A stretch of 64,000 nt of DNA from Chrysogorgia sp. JL179-B06 (GCA_035772405.1 JAYKKM010000173.1:1657501-1721500), one strand, 5' to 3'; positions 22,701-34,355 are shown, counted from the first letter of the stretch. The notes: a model not told the origin generated them from the letters alone. Made by a program: numbers and translations.

Positions 22701-23580
22701 CAGTCGACGGACTCCCGATATTTACTCGAACCCTCGCTAACTCGAACCGCGCCGGCTAACTCGAACCAAAATCGATTTCCCCTGGATTTCCGTCATATAT
22801 ACATTTACTGTAATTTTACCCTCGGTAACTTGAACCCTCGGTAACTCGAACCCTCGGTAACTCGAACCACCCGCTAACTCGAAGCAATTTTCGTTTCCCT
22901 TCCGGTCATTTTCTATATATATAATTTTACCCTCGATATAGCTCGAACCACGTTTGTCAAGACGATATTACAAGTCAAAAAATACAATACTGTAGTGCAA
23001 AAAATTGAATTTCTTTTGAAGCTGCCGTGTATTCGATCTGGCTCTTACTTCGTGTACCGGACACAGAATATTACATCATTGAAATATTTAGTTTAAAAGT
23101 AGGGTTAGTATTTCTTTATTTCAGGGTTAGGACTAGAGTTTATATTTGGGTTATGGTTAGGGTTTTTCGGTTCTTGTAAAGCTTCTGAATCCCGAGAAAA
23201 TAACCTTGATGTGCCTATGACGTAGTCTGTGTCCATTGTGTGTCCGGTACACGAATGAGATGCCTGTATTCTGTCTTTTTTTGCATTACAAAAAATGTGT
23301 TAGTCCAAGTTCAGATATCTTCATCAAGCTTTGCCCTCCAACTGTCCAGTAAATACGTACCTAAAATGAACAGGTTTTGTGATTGGCTATGTGGAACAAA
23401 GGTGGTTATGGTTAGGACATTGGTTTCTTTGTGGTTGGTTCTATTGTTTTATTATTTTAATCAACCAATCACAAAACTTGATAGTATAGGTAGGTGATGA
23501 CCCCAACTGTCATCAGACACGTGTACGTTATGCGTACCTATTTTTGTATTTCCCAGGTTCGAGTTATCGGGAGTCGTCTG
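22701..23580. mobile_element. pogo/Tigger-like element, TA target duplication
   Basis: TA (22699-22700), CAGTCGACGGACTCCCGATA, repeated CTCGAACC / GGTAACTCGAACC words, then the inverse GGTTCGAGTTATCGGGAGTC ending GTCTG, TA (23581-23582). The end sequence and TA duplication suit pogo/Tigger elements, whose transposases bind CENP-B-box-like DNA. No transposase frame remains. 23240-23497 is an 85-codon frame without recognisable motifs. Confidence 0.7.
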
Positions 23581-23680
23581 TACAGTTATATTACTATTTT
23601 TTTATAATTCATTTATTTACCGCATAAAAATGCATACTGTTCGCCTGTAATTATTCATATCCTCTTTCATAACATCAATA

Positions 23681-23790
23681 CCGTAGAATCTCGAAAGTAG
23701 CCCGAGCGGCTACTTTCGAAATTAGTGACCTCTAAGGGCGGCTACTTTCGGATGGGCGGTTACTTTCGGAGGGCGCTTACTTTCGGGTTG
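23681..23790 (+). mobile_element. One end of a GGCTACTTTCG-word element
   Basis: After TA, CCGTAGAATCTCGAAAGTAG, then five or so copies of GCTACTTTCG in both directions. The opposite end is not found. Confidence 0.5.
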
Positions 23791-24344
23791 TTATTTTTAG
23801 CGTTGGCCAAGTTTTAATTACCACTACTGTACATGTTGCACAATGTTTCAAAGTTTTGTTTTATTTTGATTAAATTACATAAGAGTTGTTACTTATTATC
23901 TAATACGCTAATACAGTTTACCGTACTTGATACCGAATATTCAGATACCGAGGATATCTGTACTTTCAATTATAAAAGTTTGTGGTATGTTTTCACAGCG
24001 ATCCGGCCCCCCGATATAAGCGAAAATAAGCCAGGATACAAAATAATCCAATATCCTTGGAGTCACGTGACCAGCCTTTACCAGCATCCCATCCCGGGCA
24101 CTGAGAAGACCCTGGGTACGAGGTTGGCTGTTCAGCAGCATTATTATTGATGGAGTAACATGAAAGGTTAACCCTGGTACCAAATAACATCACCGGATAA
24201 CATCAAGAGAATCGAGGTGGGAGGGTTAGGAAGACACTTAAGGCGGGGGGTTAGGGTTAGAAAACTCATTAGGTGGGGGGTTAGAATCTAAGTTGTTTTG
24301 GGGTTAGTGGTTATTTCATGACGATTATATACCTCGATTAATTG
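23791..24344. other. Intergenic, with TTAGGG-like patch
   Basis: 24213-24340 repeats the patch of 9105-9235. CCCTGGGTACGAGGTTGG at 24110 is an end of the CTCGTACCCAGGG family. No gene. Confidence 0.45.
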
Positions 24345-24720
24345 ATAACACCACGACTGATCTCGAAAGAAGACTGGATCGAGCAACTATTGTTCAGAAA
24401 ATCAAGCCGATGCTCTTACCATCGACAAAATAAAATAATTTTACTATAAAGAGGACCAGACGACATTTTTCAAATTACTTGGTAAAACGATTCATGGCCT
24501 ACCTACAGATTTACTGCGACTTTGGTCCCTTAGTAATGGCCGCCGTTGGCTCTAATTATCCAGTGAGAGAAGCCTAATATGAGACGTCAAATTAGGTTCA
24601 AGATTTTATGCATTTGATGTTAACAAGGAAACTATATTGGCCAGACACTAAACGTATTTCGCGGAGCTTGCAACGATCTCTCGTCAATTTACATTATGCA
24701 AATATGCAAGCTCAGGGTTT
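24345..24720 (-). mobile_element. Dispersed GACTGGATCGAGC repeat, copy 3
   Basis: Shares CTGATCTC..AAGACTGGATCGAGCAACT, TTAGTAATGGCCGCC and TAATATGAGACGTCAAATTA with 15779-16200 and 18893-19380. Confidence 0.65.
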
Positions 24721-24887
24721 TTTTTAACGTGCAGTTCTACACAAAATGTGCAATTCTAAATCAATTTGTGCAACTCTAAAAAAAATTATGTGCAGTTGAA
24801 AACTAAAGTAATCGAAGGTAATCGAATACATATAGCTTCAATAACAAAAGCAGAAGCAGAATATTTATTTTCTCATAATAAACTTAA

Positions 24888-25340
24888 AGGACATTGGCAA
24901 CAAAAATTAAGTTTGTCTAATATGAAAGAACTCGTAAAATGATAGAGCACTACCTTTTACAACTTTTCCGTATTTTACTTCGTTTTTGAAATATTTAAGT
25001 TTGTTTGATATGTAAATGATATGGTCTCTGACGTCAGGTGTGGGGTGGAGAATTTTCACTCATTAAAATATTAGTTACATCTTCAAGTTTGTTCCACAAA
25101 TGTACTTGAAAGTGTGAGTATAATAACTCCCCATGATAATGAACGTTGTAAACTTAGCAATCACTGAGATATAAAATATTTTTTAATGAGTGAAAATTCT
25201 CTACCCCACACCTGACGTCAGAGACCATCTCATTTACATATCAAACAAAGTGAAATACGGAAAAGTTGTAAAAGGTGTTACTCTATCATTTTACGAGTTC
25301 TTTCATATTAGATAAACTTGATTTGTGTTGCCAATGTCCT
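24888..25340. mobile_element. TTAA-flanked MITE, AGGACATTGGCAAC family
   Basis: TTAA (24884-24887), AGGACATTGGCAACAAAAAT, inverse ATTTGTGTTGCCAATGTCCT, TTAA (25341-25344). The TTAA duplication suggests Kolobok or piggyBac-type. Other copies: 55890-56678 and 52472-52800. Confidence 0.85.
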
Positions 25341-25416
25341 TTAACAATATAGTTGTTGTTGACAACTTTCTTTACTTAACAATAACTATAATGTTCTCTT
25401 TTTTTTCTTCGCCGGT

Positions 25417-25904
25417 CAACCTCGTACCCAGGGCATTTTGCCTCCACGGCGGAAGGTCGGCGAAAATGGCCCAGCTGGGATCGGCTGGTCCATTCTATAA
25501 TCCGATTGGCTTGTCATAAAACTCAATTAATTCAGGCGATATAATTTATTCATCTAAATCTGAATGTTGTCTTCAAATTTTCCAGCAAATTAGAAGTGAT
25601 AGCTTTCGCTAAATTGGATATATGCTTCTTCATAGCTTTTGTTATGGATGTATGGTGGATTATTAATCTTCTTAGCTGCTTTTAATATGCCTACGAATGC
25701 TGACACGAACAACTCTGAAGAGCATTGAATATTTTGCAATTATTCAGGTCAACAAAGTAGACAAAGGCAATGGAACAAAGACCACAAAAATTATCATATC
25801 TAAACACCCAGAAATTCTGGGTGTCATGTGACCAGCCGATCATGTGACCAGCCATTTTCGCCGACCTTCCACCGTGGAGGCAAAATGCCCTGGGAACGAG
25901 GTTG
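25417..25904. mobile_element. Inverted-repeat element with CTCGTACCCAGGG ends
   Basis: Left CAACCTCGTACCCAGGGCAT and GGCGGAAGGTCGGCGAAAAT; right ATTTTCGCCGACCTTCCACC and ATGCCCTGGGAACGAGGTTG. A degenerate copy lies at 61402-61865. Confidence 0.75.
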
Positions 25905-26418
25905 TTCGCCGGTATCTGTTCTTCTTGACAATCTGTCAACTTCTGCTCGGATTTCGAAGCTTTCTATTTATACTTTAACATTTACTTCGTAGCCCCAATT
26001 GAATCGAACCTTATTCTAATAACCGAATATAATAAATAATTAATAACAATTGAATTAATACTGTATCATTCTAACAACCATCGTTAAGAGCTTTCTAGTT
26101 TTTTATAACCATGCAAATATTGTGCAATTATTTTAATAGAAATTGACCCTTTCTAGTTCTCGTCAGATCACATTTGAGGACATTCCCATGGAGGATTAAA
26201 TCGCCTGGCATTACTAGACAAACTGAAATACTAAAGTCAGCATCGTTGATATTTGTACGGACGAGAATGGATAACACATATGCATGCAGCAGACCATTAA
26301 GTTCAGCCGACTCACCGGGAGATTTCCCGTACGTTGTATTCCCCCAAGATCTTATCGGCCCTTGAAAAGAAAGTTCTGTCAGAGAACCCCCTTCTAAGAT
26401 ATAACAATACCTTTGGAT
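25905..26418. other. Intergenic, nothing recognised
   Basis: A 111-codon minus ORF (26128-26463) and a 63-codon plus ORF overlap with no motif in either. Possibly an old repeat. Confidence 0.35.
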
Positions 26419-28377
26419 GTAATATATGAACAACGAGAGCGAGTGTTTCACCGGGATATCCAAACACGAGAAAATAATGGTGAAAACACGAGCGCGCAGC
26501 GCGAGTGTTTTTGTCCATTGTTTTCGAGTGTTTGGATATCCCGGTGGGACACGAGCTCGAGTTGTTTATATAGCTTCTGAAATGAATGGAGAGGTAAGAG
26601 AATGTTTTCGTTTGCTGATTTGAATAGAATTTCTAACGAAGGATATCGTAATTAGGAATTCTATTGAGATATTACACAATGCATAACTGAAGTGGGTTTT
26701 CCACGATGAATAGATAATGATAAATTAAATAGTGGAGTTGAGATGATTGTGATGCATGGTAGAGGGTTTTGTTTCTGCGAGTATTAAACTGGACAAGTGT
26801 GTGTTTACTGGCTGTAACATTAGATTTGTGGTAGACGACAAAGAGTGAATAAAGGAATTTTGTGTGTGAATTTGTTTGCTGACTTGATTTTGCATACGTA
26901 ATTAAGATATTTGATCCAAACACTAGTGTTTGGATCAAATATCTTAATTACGTATGCAGCTGAAATCTTTTGTCTGGCGGTGTTTGACCGGGGTATCCAA
27001 ACAGCATCATGTGACCGAATGCTTACATGCTATTGGTTTAATTACTCATGAATTATTAATGAATTTTAGAAGTAATATATGAACAACGAGAGCGAGTGTT
27101 TCACCGGGATATCCAAACACGAGAAAATAATGGTGAAAACACGAGCGCGCAGCGCGAGTGTTTTTGTCCATTGTTTTCGAGTGTTTGGATATCCCGGTGG
27201 GACACGAGCTCGAGTTGTTTATATAGCTTCTGAAATGAATGGAGAGGTAAGAGAATGTTTTCGTTTGCTGATTTGAATAGAATTTCTAACGAAGGATATC
27301 GTAATTAGGAATTCTATTGAGATATTACACAATGCATAACTGAAGTGGGTTTTCCACGATGAATAGATAATGATAAATTAAATAGTGGAGTTGAGATGAT
27401 TGTGATGCATGGTAGAGGGTTTTGTTTCTGCGAGTATTAAACTGGACAAGTGTGTGTTTACTGGCTGTAACATTAGATTTGTGGTAGACGACAAAGAGTG
27501 AATAAAGGAATTTTGTGTGTGAATTTGTTTGCTGACTTGATTTTGCATACGTAATTAAGATATTTGATCCAAACACTAGTGTTTGGATCAAATATCTTAA
27601 TTACGTATGCAGCTGAAATCTTTTGTCTGGCGGTGTTTGACCGGGGTATCCAAACAGCATCATGTGACCGAATGCTTACATGCTATTGGTTTAATTACTC
27701 ATGAATTATTAATGAATTTTAGAAGTAATATATGAACAACGAGAGCGAGTGTTTCACCGGGATATCCAAACACGAGAAAATAATGGTGAAAACACGAGCG
27801 CGCAGCGCGAGTGTTTTTGTCCATTGTTTTCGAGTGTTTGGATATCCCGGTGGGACACGAGCTCGAGTTGTTTATATAGCTTCTGAAATGAATGGAGAGG
27901 TAAGAGAATGTTTTCGTTTGCTGATTTGAATAGAATTTCTAACGAAGGATATCGTAATTAGGAATTCTATTGAGATATTACACAATGCATAACTGAAGTG
28001 GGTTTTCCACGATGAATAGATAATGATAAATTAAATAGTGGAGTTGAGATGATTGTGATGCATGGTAGAGGGTTTTGTTTCTGCGAGTATTAAACTGGAC
28101 AAGTGTGTGTTTACTGGCTGTAACATTAGATTTGTGGTAGACGACAAAGAGTGAATAAAGGAATTTTGTGTGTGAATTTGTTTGCTGACTTGATTTTGCA
28201 TACGTAATTAAGATATTTGATCCAAACACTAGTGTTTGGATCAAATATCTTAATTACGTATGCAGCTGAAATCTTTTGTCTGGCGGTGTTTGACCGGGGT
28301 ATCCAAACAGCATCATGTGACCGAATGCTTACATGCTATTGGTTTAATTACTCATGAATTATTAATGAATTTTAGAA
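26419..28377. repeat. Three identical 653-bp tandem units
   Basis: Units at 26419-27071, 27072-27724 and 27725-28377 read the same by eye. Each has a foldback ACCGGGATATCCAAACAC ... GTGTTTGGATATCCCGGT near its start. Each also has a 66-bp perfect palindrome (first unit 26892-26957, centre CACTAGTG). The 65- and 88-codon ORFs repeat with the units and have no known domain. Confidence 0.95.
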
Positions 28378-28384
28378 ATAAGTG

Positions 28385-29650
28385 ATGAAGCACTCTTCTG
28401 AGTGTTTCAGATATAGCACCTCAAACAAATCGGTATTTACGAGAAAATCGAGGTGAAAGTTCGATTAATTTATGTAATTTCTTCCTTCAGCATCCCGACA
28501 CGGCAATGATTTCCTTTGTGCAATTACTAATGATTTGAAATGTTGACATAATTTGTTTTGATTATATCCAGTGGCGTAACGCACATTAGGTAGGGTTAGG
28601 TGGAGAACTAAGGTCCCCCGACCAAGTGGGGCCCTGCCAAAAATGAAGTGGAAGATTATAATGAAAAATTACGGCTTAACAGCGACATTACTGACATATA
28701 TTTCACCGTGATATTTAGTCAGAACTAATTTACGGGGTCCCCGACAATCGATTCTCCCAGACCACCCAACGACCTCCTGCGAATCTGCGATTTATGGTGA
28801 AGAATCATTGATGTCCTGGGTTGGGAGATTGACCTTCCGTTGATAAGAAAGAGCTGATTTACCGATTTGCCACGTTAACTCGAGGAAATCAGGAATATAT
28901 AGGTGTCTAGGTATTCACGATTGTTTAACATTGTACTGTATAGTGATAATATAGAAGTTATAGTCAAGCATTCATGGGGCCCAGACATGCATATAGGGCC
29001 CCCGTGTCTACCTCTGTTAAGGCGGATTTCCAGTCCTCGCACGAAGCAACTCGCAGCTCGCTGCGAGTGTTTTAGCCCTCGTGGCAGATAGTTGAAAATG
29101 TTGAACTATTTTTTACTCGCAGCAAATACTCGCAGTAAACAACCAATCAAAACAAATTATGTCAACATTTCAAATCATTAGTAATTTATGGGGGAAACTG
29201 CGCAAAGGAAATCATTACCGTGTCGGTGTGTATTATTGAAGGGGAAGAAATTACATAAATTAATCGAACTTTCACCTCGATTTTCTCGTAAATACCGATT
29301 GAGGTGCTATCTCTGAAACACTCAGAAGAGTGCACTTCATCAGGATATCCAAACACCTCGAAGTTTGTTAAAAAAAACCGCTGCTATCGCTTCATCAGTC
29401 TTGAAACCCCGCAGCTGCATGTCCCGCAGCGAGCTGCGAGTTGTTTTGTGCGAGGACTGGAAATCCGTCTTTACGCCACTGATTATACTGCGAGTACTTG
29501 CCGCGAGTAAAATGATATTGCAAAATTTCCAACTATCTGCCACGAGGGCTAAAACACTCGCAGCGGGCTTGCGAGCTGCGAGTTGCTTCGTGCGAGGACT
29601 GGAAATCCGCCATTGTACAATAGTCTCAATGCTCTTACAACAATACATTC
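28385..29650. mobile_element. Nested inverted elements: CTCGCAGCGAG-word element and hAT-like remnant
   Basis: 28385-28560 mirrors 29150-29345 (AGTGTTTCAGA, CACCTCGATTTTCTCGTAAA). CAGTGGCGTAACGCAC at 28569 is a typical hAT-type end, whose partner family is seen at 59705-60072. GGCGGATTTCCAGTCCTCGC (29020) and its inverse (near 29595-29614) bound a segment with repeated CTCGCAGCTCGCTGCGAG words; sister at 33826-34355. Confidence 0.6.
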
Positions 29651-30091
29651 TTAAGTTACTTATCGAACTAGTTACATTTTATTATAAAATGATCAAAAAT
29701 ACTACATTTATAACGAATGCATCTATGACAACTACAAAACTATTAATTCTAAAAAAGGAAAGTCTTAACTGCTGACTTAAAAGTCACTAGTCGAATATTC
29801 CATCGTAAAGTGGCATTAATTGTTATATATTTTAGCTGTATTATTGCTAAAAGTTGCGATTTATGGAGATTTTGTGACAAATTATTAAGTCAGAATTAGT
29901 TTTGAGAAAAATTAGATCTTGTGAATTAGAAAAAAGGTCCTGTGATATCTATTTTCCGGTTTTTCTTTGAAAGCCGCTACGCCGCCCTTGTTGGGCAGTG
30001 ATTCGTGACTAAATGATGCAAAGCTACAGCCAACAGTTGTTCTGGCAGAGTGACGCCTCCGCTAAATCAGTCATGCTCGTCTGGAGAATAG
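29651..30091. other. 5' flank of TMEM163-like copy D
   Basis: AT-rich, no gene. The last ~100 bases (GACGCCTCCG near 30053) share a short phrase with the upstream side of copy C (CGGAGGCGG in inverse), possibly a remnant of duplicated promoter. Confidence 0.3.
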
Positions 30092-30946
30092 ATGGACGTA
30101 TTTACCAACTCAAGACACAGTTTTATATATGTGATAGAACGTCCTCAAGTACAAAGTCTTGCACTTGAAGACAAAAATGACGACACGACTACCTGTGTCT
30201 CGTTTGTCGACGAAGCGATCCTACCGCGCCAGAAGAAGTTACCGAAGTTCTTCGCCCAACGTCTATGTCGTATGGCTGTGAATTTAGCCAGTGTCACTCT
30301 CGCTGTTACACTCACCATCGCAATAATGGCGTTCCTCACTTGGAAAACCTCCGGTAGTTCGGCGGCTTTTGGTTTCGCCCTCGATTCTCTTTTTACTTCG
30401 CTGTCTTCGTTCATGATTATATGGAGGTTTTGCTCCAGTCAATCGAGTGGAACGACGGAAAATGCAAGACGAGAGACTATTGCAACTACAGTGATAGCTT
30501 CGAGTTTGGTAGTCTCTGCAGTTTTTATATTTCTCCGTGCTTTTCAATCGCTACGGGCCGGTGATAAGCCTACCCAGTTGGTTTTTATTATCGTGTTGTC
30601 GTTGGTGAGCTGCGTGGCGTATGTTCTATTATTCCTGGCGAAATATAAAGTGGCTTTGCGAATGGGGAGTGGCGCTTTGATGACCGATGCTATCGATGCC
30701 TTGAGTGGAGGAATATTGGCGTTCAGTCTTGTGATTTCGTCGATTGTCCTAAAATGTTCAATTGGTGTTTGGTATCTTGATTCATCGTTAGCCATGGCGA
30801 TCGCTGCTTTCTCTGTTTGCTATGGGGCCACTGTGCTGGTTCGCTTGGTTGCGGTTTATAGGGATCGAGAAAGAGCTGCGGTTGTCGAGCATGGGGATCG
30901 AGAAGGTGCCGTAATTCTAGAGTATTATCTGACTGATAGCTTTTAG
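30092..30946 (+). CDS. TMEM163-like: TMEM163-like zinc transporter, copy D (single exon)
   Basis: The 284-residue product is closely related to copy C over its whole length (TNSRHSFIY, SFVDEAILPRQKKLP, MTDAIDALSGG, VWYLDSSLAM, YRDRERAAVVEHGDRE). Helices are near 64-84, 90-110, 130-150, 162-183, 201-221 and 227-250. The helix-2 site has Asp98 with Thr102; helix 5 has Asp199 and Asp202. It lacks a few N-terminal residues and part of the acidic linker present in C. The ATG at 30092 directly precedes the conserved FTNSRHSFIY. No introns and no disabling change. It probably exports or sequesters zinc at a vesicle or plasma membrane, by family inference only. Confidence 0.88.
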   Translation: MDVFTNSRHSFIYVIERPQVQSLALEDKNDDTTTCVSFVDEAILPRQKKLPKFFAQRLCRMAVNLASVTLAVTLTIAIMAFLTWKTSGSSAAFGFALDSLFTSLSSFMIIWRFCSSQSSGTTENARRETIATTVIASSLVVSAVFIFLRAFQSLRAGDKPTQLVFIIVLSLVSCVAYVLLFLAKYKVALRMGSGALMTDAIDALSGGILAFSLVISSIVLKCSIGVWYLDSSLAMAIAAFSVCYGATVLVRLVAVYRDRERAAVVEHGDREGAVILEYYLTDSF

Positions 30947-31230
30947 GAGTTAATTAATTGCGAATTAATCCAACACCAATGGGACAGTGACTTGGTGAAC
31001 AGTGACTTAGTGAACAGTAACTGTGTGATTTAGTGGTGGCGTTCAGCCAAATTGTTTTTCTTTACGCATTGGACATTTCAAGCCTGCGTATGTCACATTT
31101 TACAGGGTGCTATTACTGCTCCAAGCAGAGCTAACGTTATTAGAGACCATATGTATACGCCAACTAAGGCGATTAAATATATATGTATAAATTTTAGCCT
31201 TTAATAAATGATGTCACCGTGATGACTTGC
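30947..31230. other. 3' flank of TMEM163-like copy D
   Basis: Short direct repeat AGTGACTTGGTGAACAGTGA. No gene. Confidence 0.3.
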
Positions 31231-31234
31231 TAAA

Positions 31235-31870
31235 CTATACGCTGTGCGATCTCTGATTACGCAACAGGGACGACGGCAACCTAGCTGCACGTCGACGTCG
31301 CTCAATCAAAATAATCTTTATGCGAAACAAAAAGAATGAATAATTTTTATTCCCATGGCCATGAAGTAATCTCAACGCCGTCCTCGTTCTGTTTATAGGG
31401 AGTTTACGAAATTGAAGACGACGACGGCATTGGCTCAACAGCATAAAACATAATATTCTAAACCCCGTGAGCAGATCGTTATATACAGACCACTTTCAAC
31501 TTATGTTTTCAGACACTTTTGAAGCTTGACAGTTTTCATATTCATTTCAGTTAGTGTGCAGGGTATAAACTTGACTAAAACTCGAAGCGGGTGACCTTGT
31601 CCACATAACACGAAAATGCTCTAAATGAAGTCCTGTTTAGCAGGACGTCGTCGCTGAAAATTCTCTTGGGACTAATAATTAAACTTAGCCTTTGTTCAGG
31701 ATGAAAAAATTGCTATACAACACCGACACTACAATCATTTTAGAAATATTGAAGCGTTTTGGAGATCATAAAACAAGCTTTGAGTGTTAGATACGCTAGT
31801 CAATCGACCGTCGTTTCATTTATATGCTAAAATATATTCCTAGGTTGCCGTCGTTGATCTTAAGGTCCAC
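31235..31870 (-). mobile_element. GACGACGGCAAC-word element with leader-like ORF
   Basis: GACGACGGCAACC at 31270 and its inverse GGTTGCCGTCG at 31845, with CGACGTCG-type words at both sides. Minus-strand ORF 31444-31235 contains FFLFRIKIILIERRRRAARL, a hydrophobic run followed by arginines, the same design as the other leader ORFs. Exact ends not determined. Confidence 0.35.
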
Positions 31871-32179
31871 AATGTCGTCCCAACTGACTGACGTGAAAAT
31901 GGTCGGAGTGGCGGCTTTGTAAATAGAATGGCGATTGTGTTGAGAATACTTATTGGACAATAGTTAATTTAGATATATAATGGTCTGGAAACTTGGCAAA
32001 CGTCAAATTAGCTGTGATTTATGTGTTATATGTTAATTTATATTGAACAGCACGGTTGAGCGATTGAACGCAAACAGTCATTTTTTCAGTGCTATTGGTA
32101 CACAAAAAAAACAATATGTTCAGTAACCGTCACCGTGTTATATTTACATGAAGAAAATTTAATATTTTATGCAATCCGA
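31871..32179. other. Intergenic, nothing recognised
   Basis: No ORF or repeat identified. Confidence 0.3.
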
Positions 32180-32554
32180 TCAAAATGGACGCCGCCCAAT
32201 GGCGTTGAAGTGATTGACTTGAGATTGAAGTCGAAAGTTTCCACCGATGTACTTCATGTAAAACACGGTTTGACTTGAAAAGGATTGATGTGCCATGCCT
32301 GAACTTCCGGCGTGGGAGGAAAATGTTGCAAACGAAGAAACCCGCACGAGTTTCAGCACCTTTTTAGCAGCAGATATTCCAGATCTGGGAGAGCCTGGTT
32401 TAGGTAAAATAAAGGGGTTTAACTGGTTTACAAGAATGTCAAATTCATCCTTGGACATATCCTGAAATTTCTTTTCCATGAGTGTGATTCTGAACAGCAT
32501 CCATCTCCACCACTTTTCTGCATGCTCGCCCAGGTTTCGTCGCTTTCTTTGCAA
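32180..32554 (-). pseudogene. HARBI1-like (DDE_Tnp_4) transposase N-terminal remnant
   Basis: 124 codons. The order RKRRNLGEHAEKWWRWML, FQDMSKDEFDILVNQLNPFI, PGSPRSGISAAKKVLKLV matches, from memory, the N-terminal helix-rich region of PIF/Harbinger transposases: an M-S-x-x-x-F-D-x-L segment, then R-x-x-I-S-A-x-K-K-V. The DDE catalytic part is absent and the final third looks frameshifted. It may be the autonomous relative of some of the MITEs nearby. Confidence 0.45.
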
Positions 32555-32689
32555 ACCGTTTCTTTCTCCACGGTTTTATTTAGCGAATCCTCTTGTCTGA
32601 CAGCACGAACATGCTAGGTGAAGGCTAAAACGGATGGCTCAAACGGACCTTTACATTTTCTAGAAGTACTAACCCTAATCTAATTATCT

Positions 32690-33165
32690 CCCTATCCTAA
32701 TTTGTAGAACCTAAAATTCCAGAAAGAATCACCAGATATAGTTCTGAATTAGATGTGTTAGTTCCCAAGTGTCGTACTTAACTCTTTCAAACTAGTTACT
32801 TTAACCGTTTATATACCTAAGCTATGAAATAATCTACCAAGCTTAATACGAAATTCTAATTCAGTTAAACATTTTAAAAGTCAACTTTATAATCACTATA
32901 CTAATGCTCTAAATAATAATTACGACGTACATAACTATTGCACTTGGAAATCTACTTGCTTAAAATGTCACGTTTCACGTAACGTGCTCTCTTCTAACCC
33001 TTGCTGTTACTAATACTATTGTATCTTACTATATTGCTTTGATATAATTATGTACATACAATATATATTTATGTATACACTCTATGTATTGCAGTTGTTG
33101 TATCTATTGTAATTTATGTTCATTTTTATCATTTAAAGGGCGTACTTAATTTGGAGCCTAGCTCT
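32690..33165 (+). pseudogene. LINE ORF2 C-terminal end and 3' UTR
   Basis: Frame about 32743-33013 reads RYSSELDVLVPKCRT, and after a shift IPKL-stop-NNLPSLIRNSNSVKHFK (stop where the family has Trp) and CTWKSTCLKCHVSRN before TAA. This is the typical C-terminal tail of CR1/L2-type retroelements. About 150 bp of UTR-like sequence follow to ACTTAATTTGGAGCC. Confidence 0.75.
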
Positions 33166-33171
33166 GTTGTA

Positions 33172-33447
33172 CAGGGTGTATAAAAAAAAGCGCAACCTCG
33201 GAATTTCCCAAGAAATCCACTTTGTTTTTATTAGCACAAAAGTTTTTAGGCCTCTGGGAATTTAACTGTTGTTGATACTTGTAAACTAAACAACTTTACG
33301 TGCTCGAGTTTGTAGTAATTAGACAGTTATGCCCCTGGAATACGATTACAAGCTATTTTAAATTCCCAGGGGCGAAAATCTTTTGTGTTTAAGAACACAG
33401 TGGATTTCTTGGGAAATTCTGAGGTTGCGCTTTTTTTATACACCCTG
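33172..33447. mobile_element. Foldback MITE, sister of 5588-5880
   Basis: TA, CAGGGTGTATAAAAAAAAGC, inverse ATACACCCTG, TA (33448-33449). Interior matches 5588-5880 closely, with one arm segment lost. Confidence 0.8.
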
Positions 33448-33449
33448 TA

Positions 33450-33690
33450 CAGTGTGTATCAAAAAAACTGTACCCTTAGAAAACGGTCTTATACACCTGG
33501 AAAATTAAGATAACTTGTAATCGTATGAAGGAGCATAACTGCAAAGGAACATGTTAAATATATTAACGTTTCTTTGCAGTTATGCTCCTTCATACGTTTA
33601 CAAGTTATATTAATTTCCCAGGTGTATTAAGACCGTGTTTTTAATTTCCCAGGAGTATAAGACCGTTTCTAAGGGTTCGCACCTTCTTGT
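33450..33690. mobile_element. Second foldback MITE abutting the first
   Basis: Starts CAGTGTGTATCAAAAAAACT right after the shared TA. Arms share AACTTGTAATCGTATGAAGG / CTTCATACGTTTACAAGTTA and GACCGT words. The right end is degraded. Confidence 0.6.
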
Positions 33691-33704
33691 ATCAATTAGG
33701 TGAA

Positions 33705-33780
33705 AGTCTAATAAATAAATAAATAAATAAATCCTAACCTAACCCTAACCGCGTAGCTAACCCTAACTTAACGAAAAATA
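33705..33780. repeat. (AAAT)n plus CCCTAA-like repeat
   Basis: AAATAAATAAATAAAT followed by CCTAACCTAACCCTAACC, a degenerate telomere-like patch. Confidence 0.7.
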
Positions 33781-33825
33781 AAGACCAGATAAAAACAGAA
33801 AGGTCCTTTTCAGTCATCCCTGTTA

Positions 33826-34355
33826 AGGCGGATTTCCAGTCCTCGCACAAAACAACTCGCAGCTCGCTGCAGGTACTCGCATGGTTTCCACTGTATTTCC
33901 ACCACATGCAGCTCGTTGCTATAACTCGCGGGGTTTTCAAGACTGATGAAGCGATAGCAGAGTTTTTTTAACAAACTTCGAGGTGTTTGGATATCCTGAT
34001 GAAGCACTCTTCTGAGTGTTTCAGATATAGCACCTCAAATAAATCGGTATTTACGAGAAAATCGAGGTGAAAGTTCCCATTAATTTATGTAATTTCTTCC
34101 CTTCAATATCTATGCAAATACCCACCGACACGGTAATGATTTCCTTTGTGCAGTTTTCTCCATAAATTACTAATGATTTGACATGTTGACATAATTTGTT
34201 TTGATTGGTTATTTACTGCGAGTACTTGCTGCGAGTAAAAAATAGTTCAACATTTTCAACTGTCTGCCACGAGGGCTAAAACACTCGCAGCGAGCTTGCG
34301 AGTGCTCGCACCGAGCTGCGAGTTGCTTCGTGCGAGGAATGGAAATCCGCCTTTA
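33826..34355. mobile_element. CTCGCAGCGAG-word element, second copy
   Basis: GTTAA, GGCGGATTTCCAGTCCTCGC; right GAATGGAAATCCGCC then TTTA. Many CTCGCAGC / GCTGCGAG words lie near both ends, with the shared interior CACCTCGATTTTCTCGTAAA. The TWA-like flank suggests PIF/Harbinger. Confidence 0.65.

Noticed and set aside
22700..22960. CRISPR-like regularly repeated CTCGAACC words
   Set aside because: Spacing is irregular, words occur in both orientations and sit at transposon ends in an animal genome.
26426..28244. Six repeated ORFs of 65 and 88 codons
   Set aside because: They come from the tandem DNA repeat, have no known motif and lie across palindromes.
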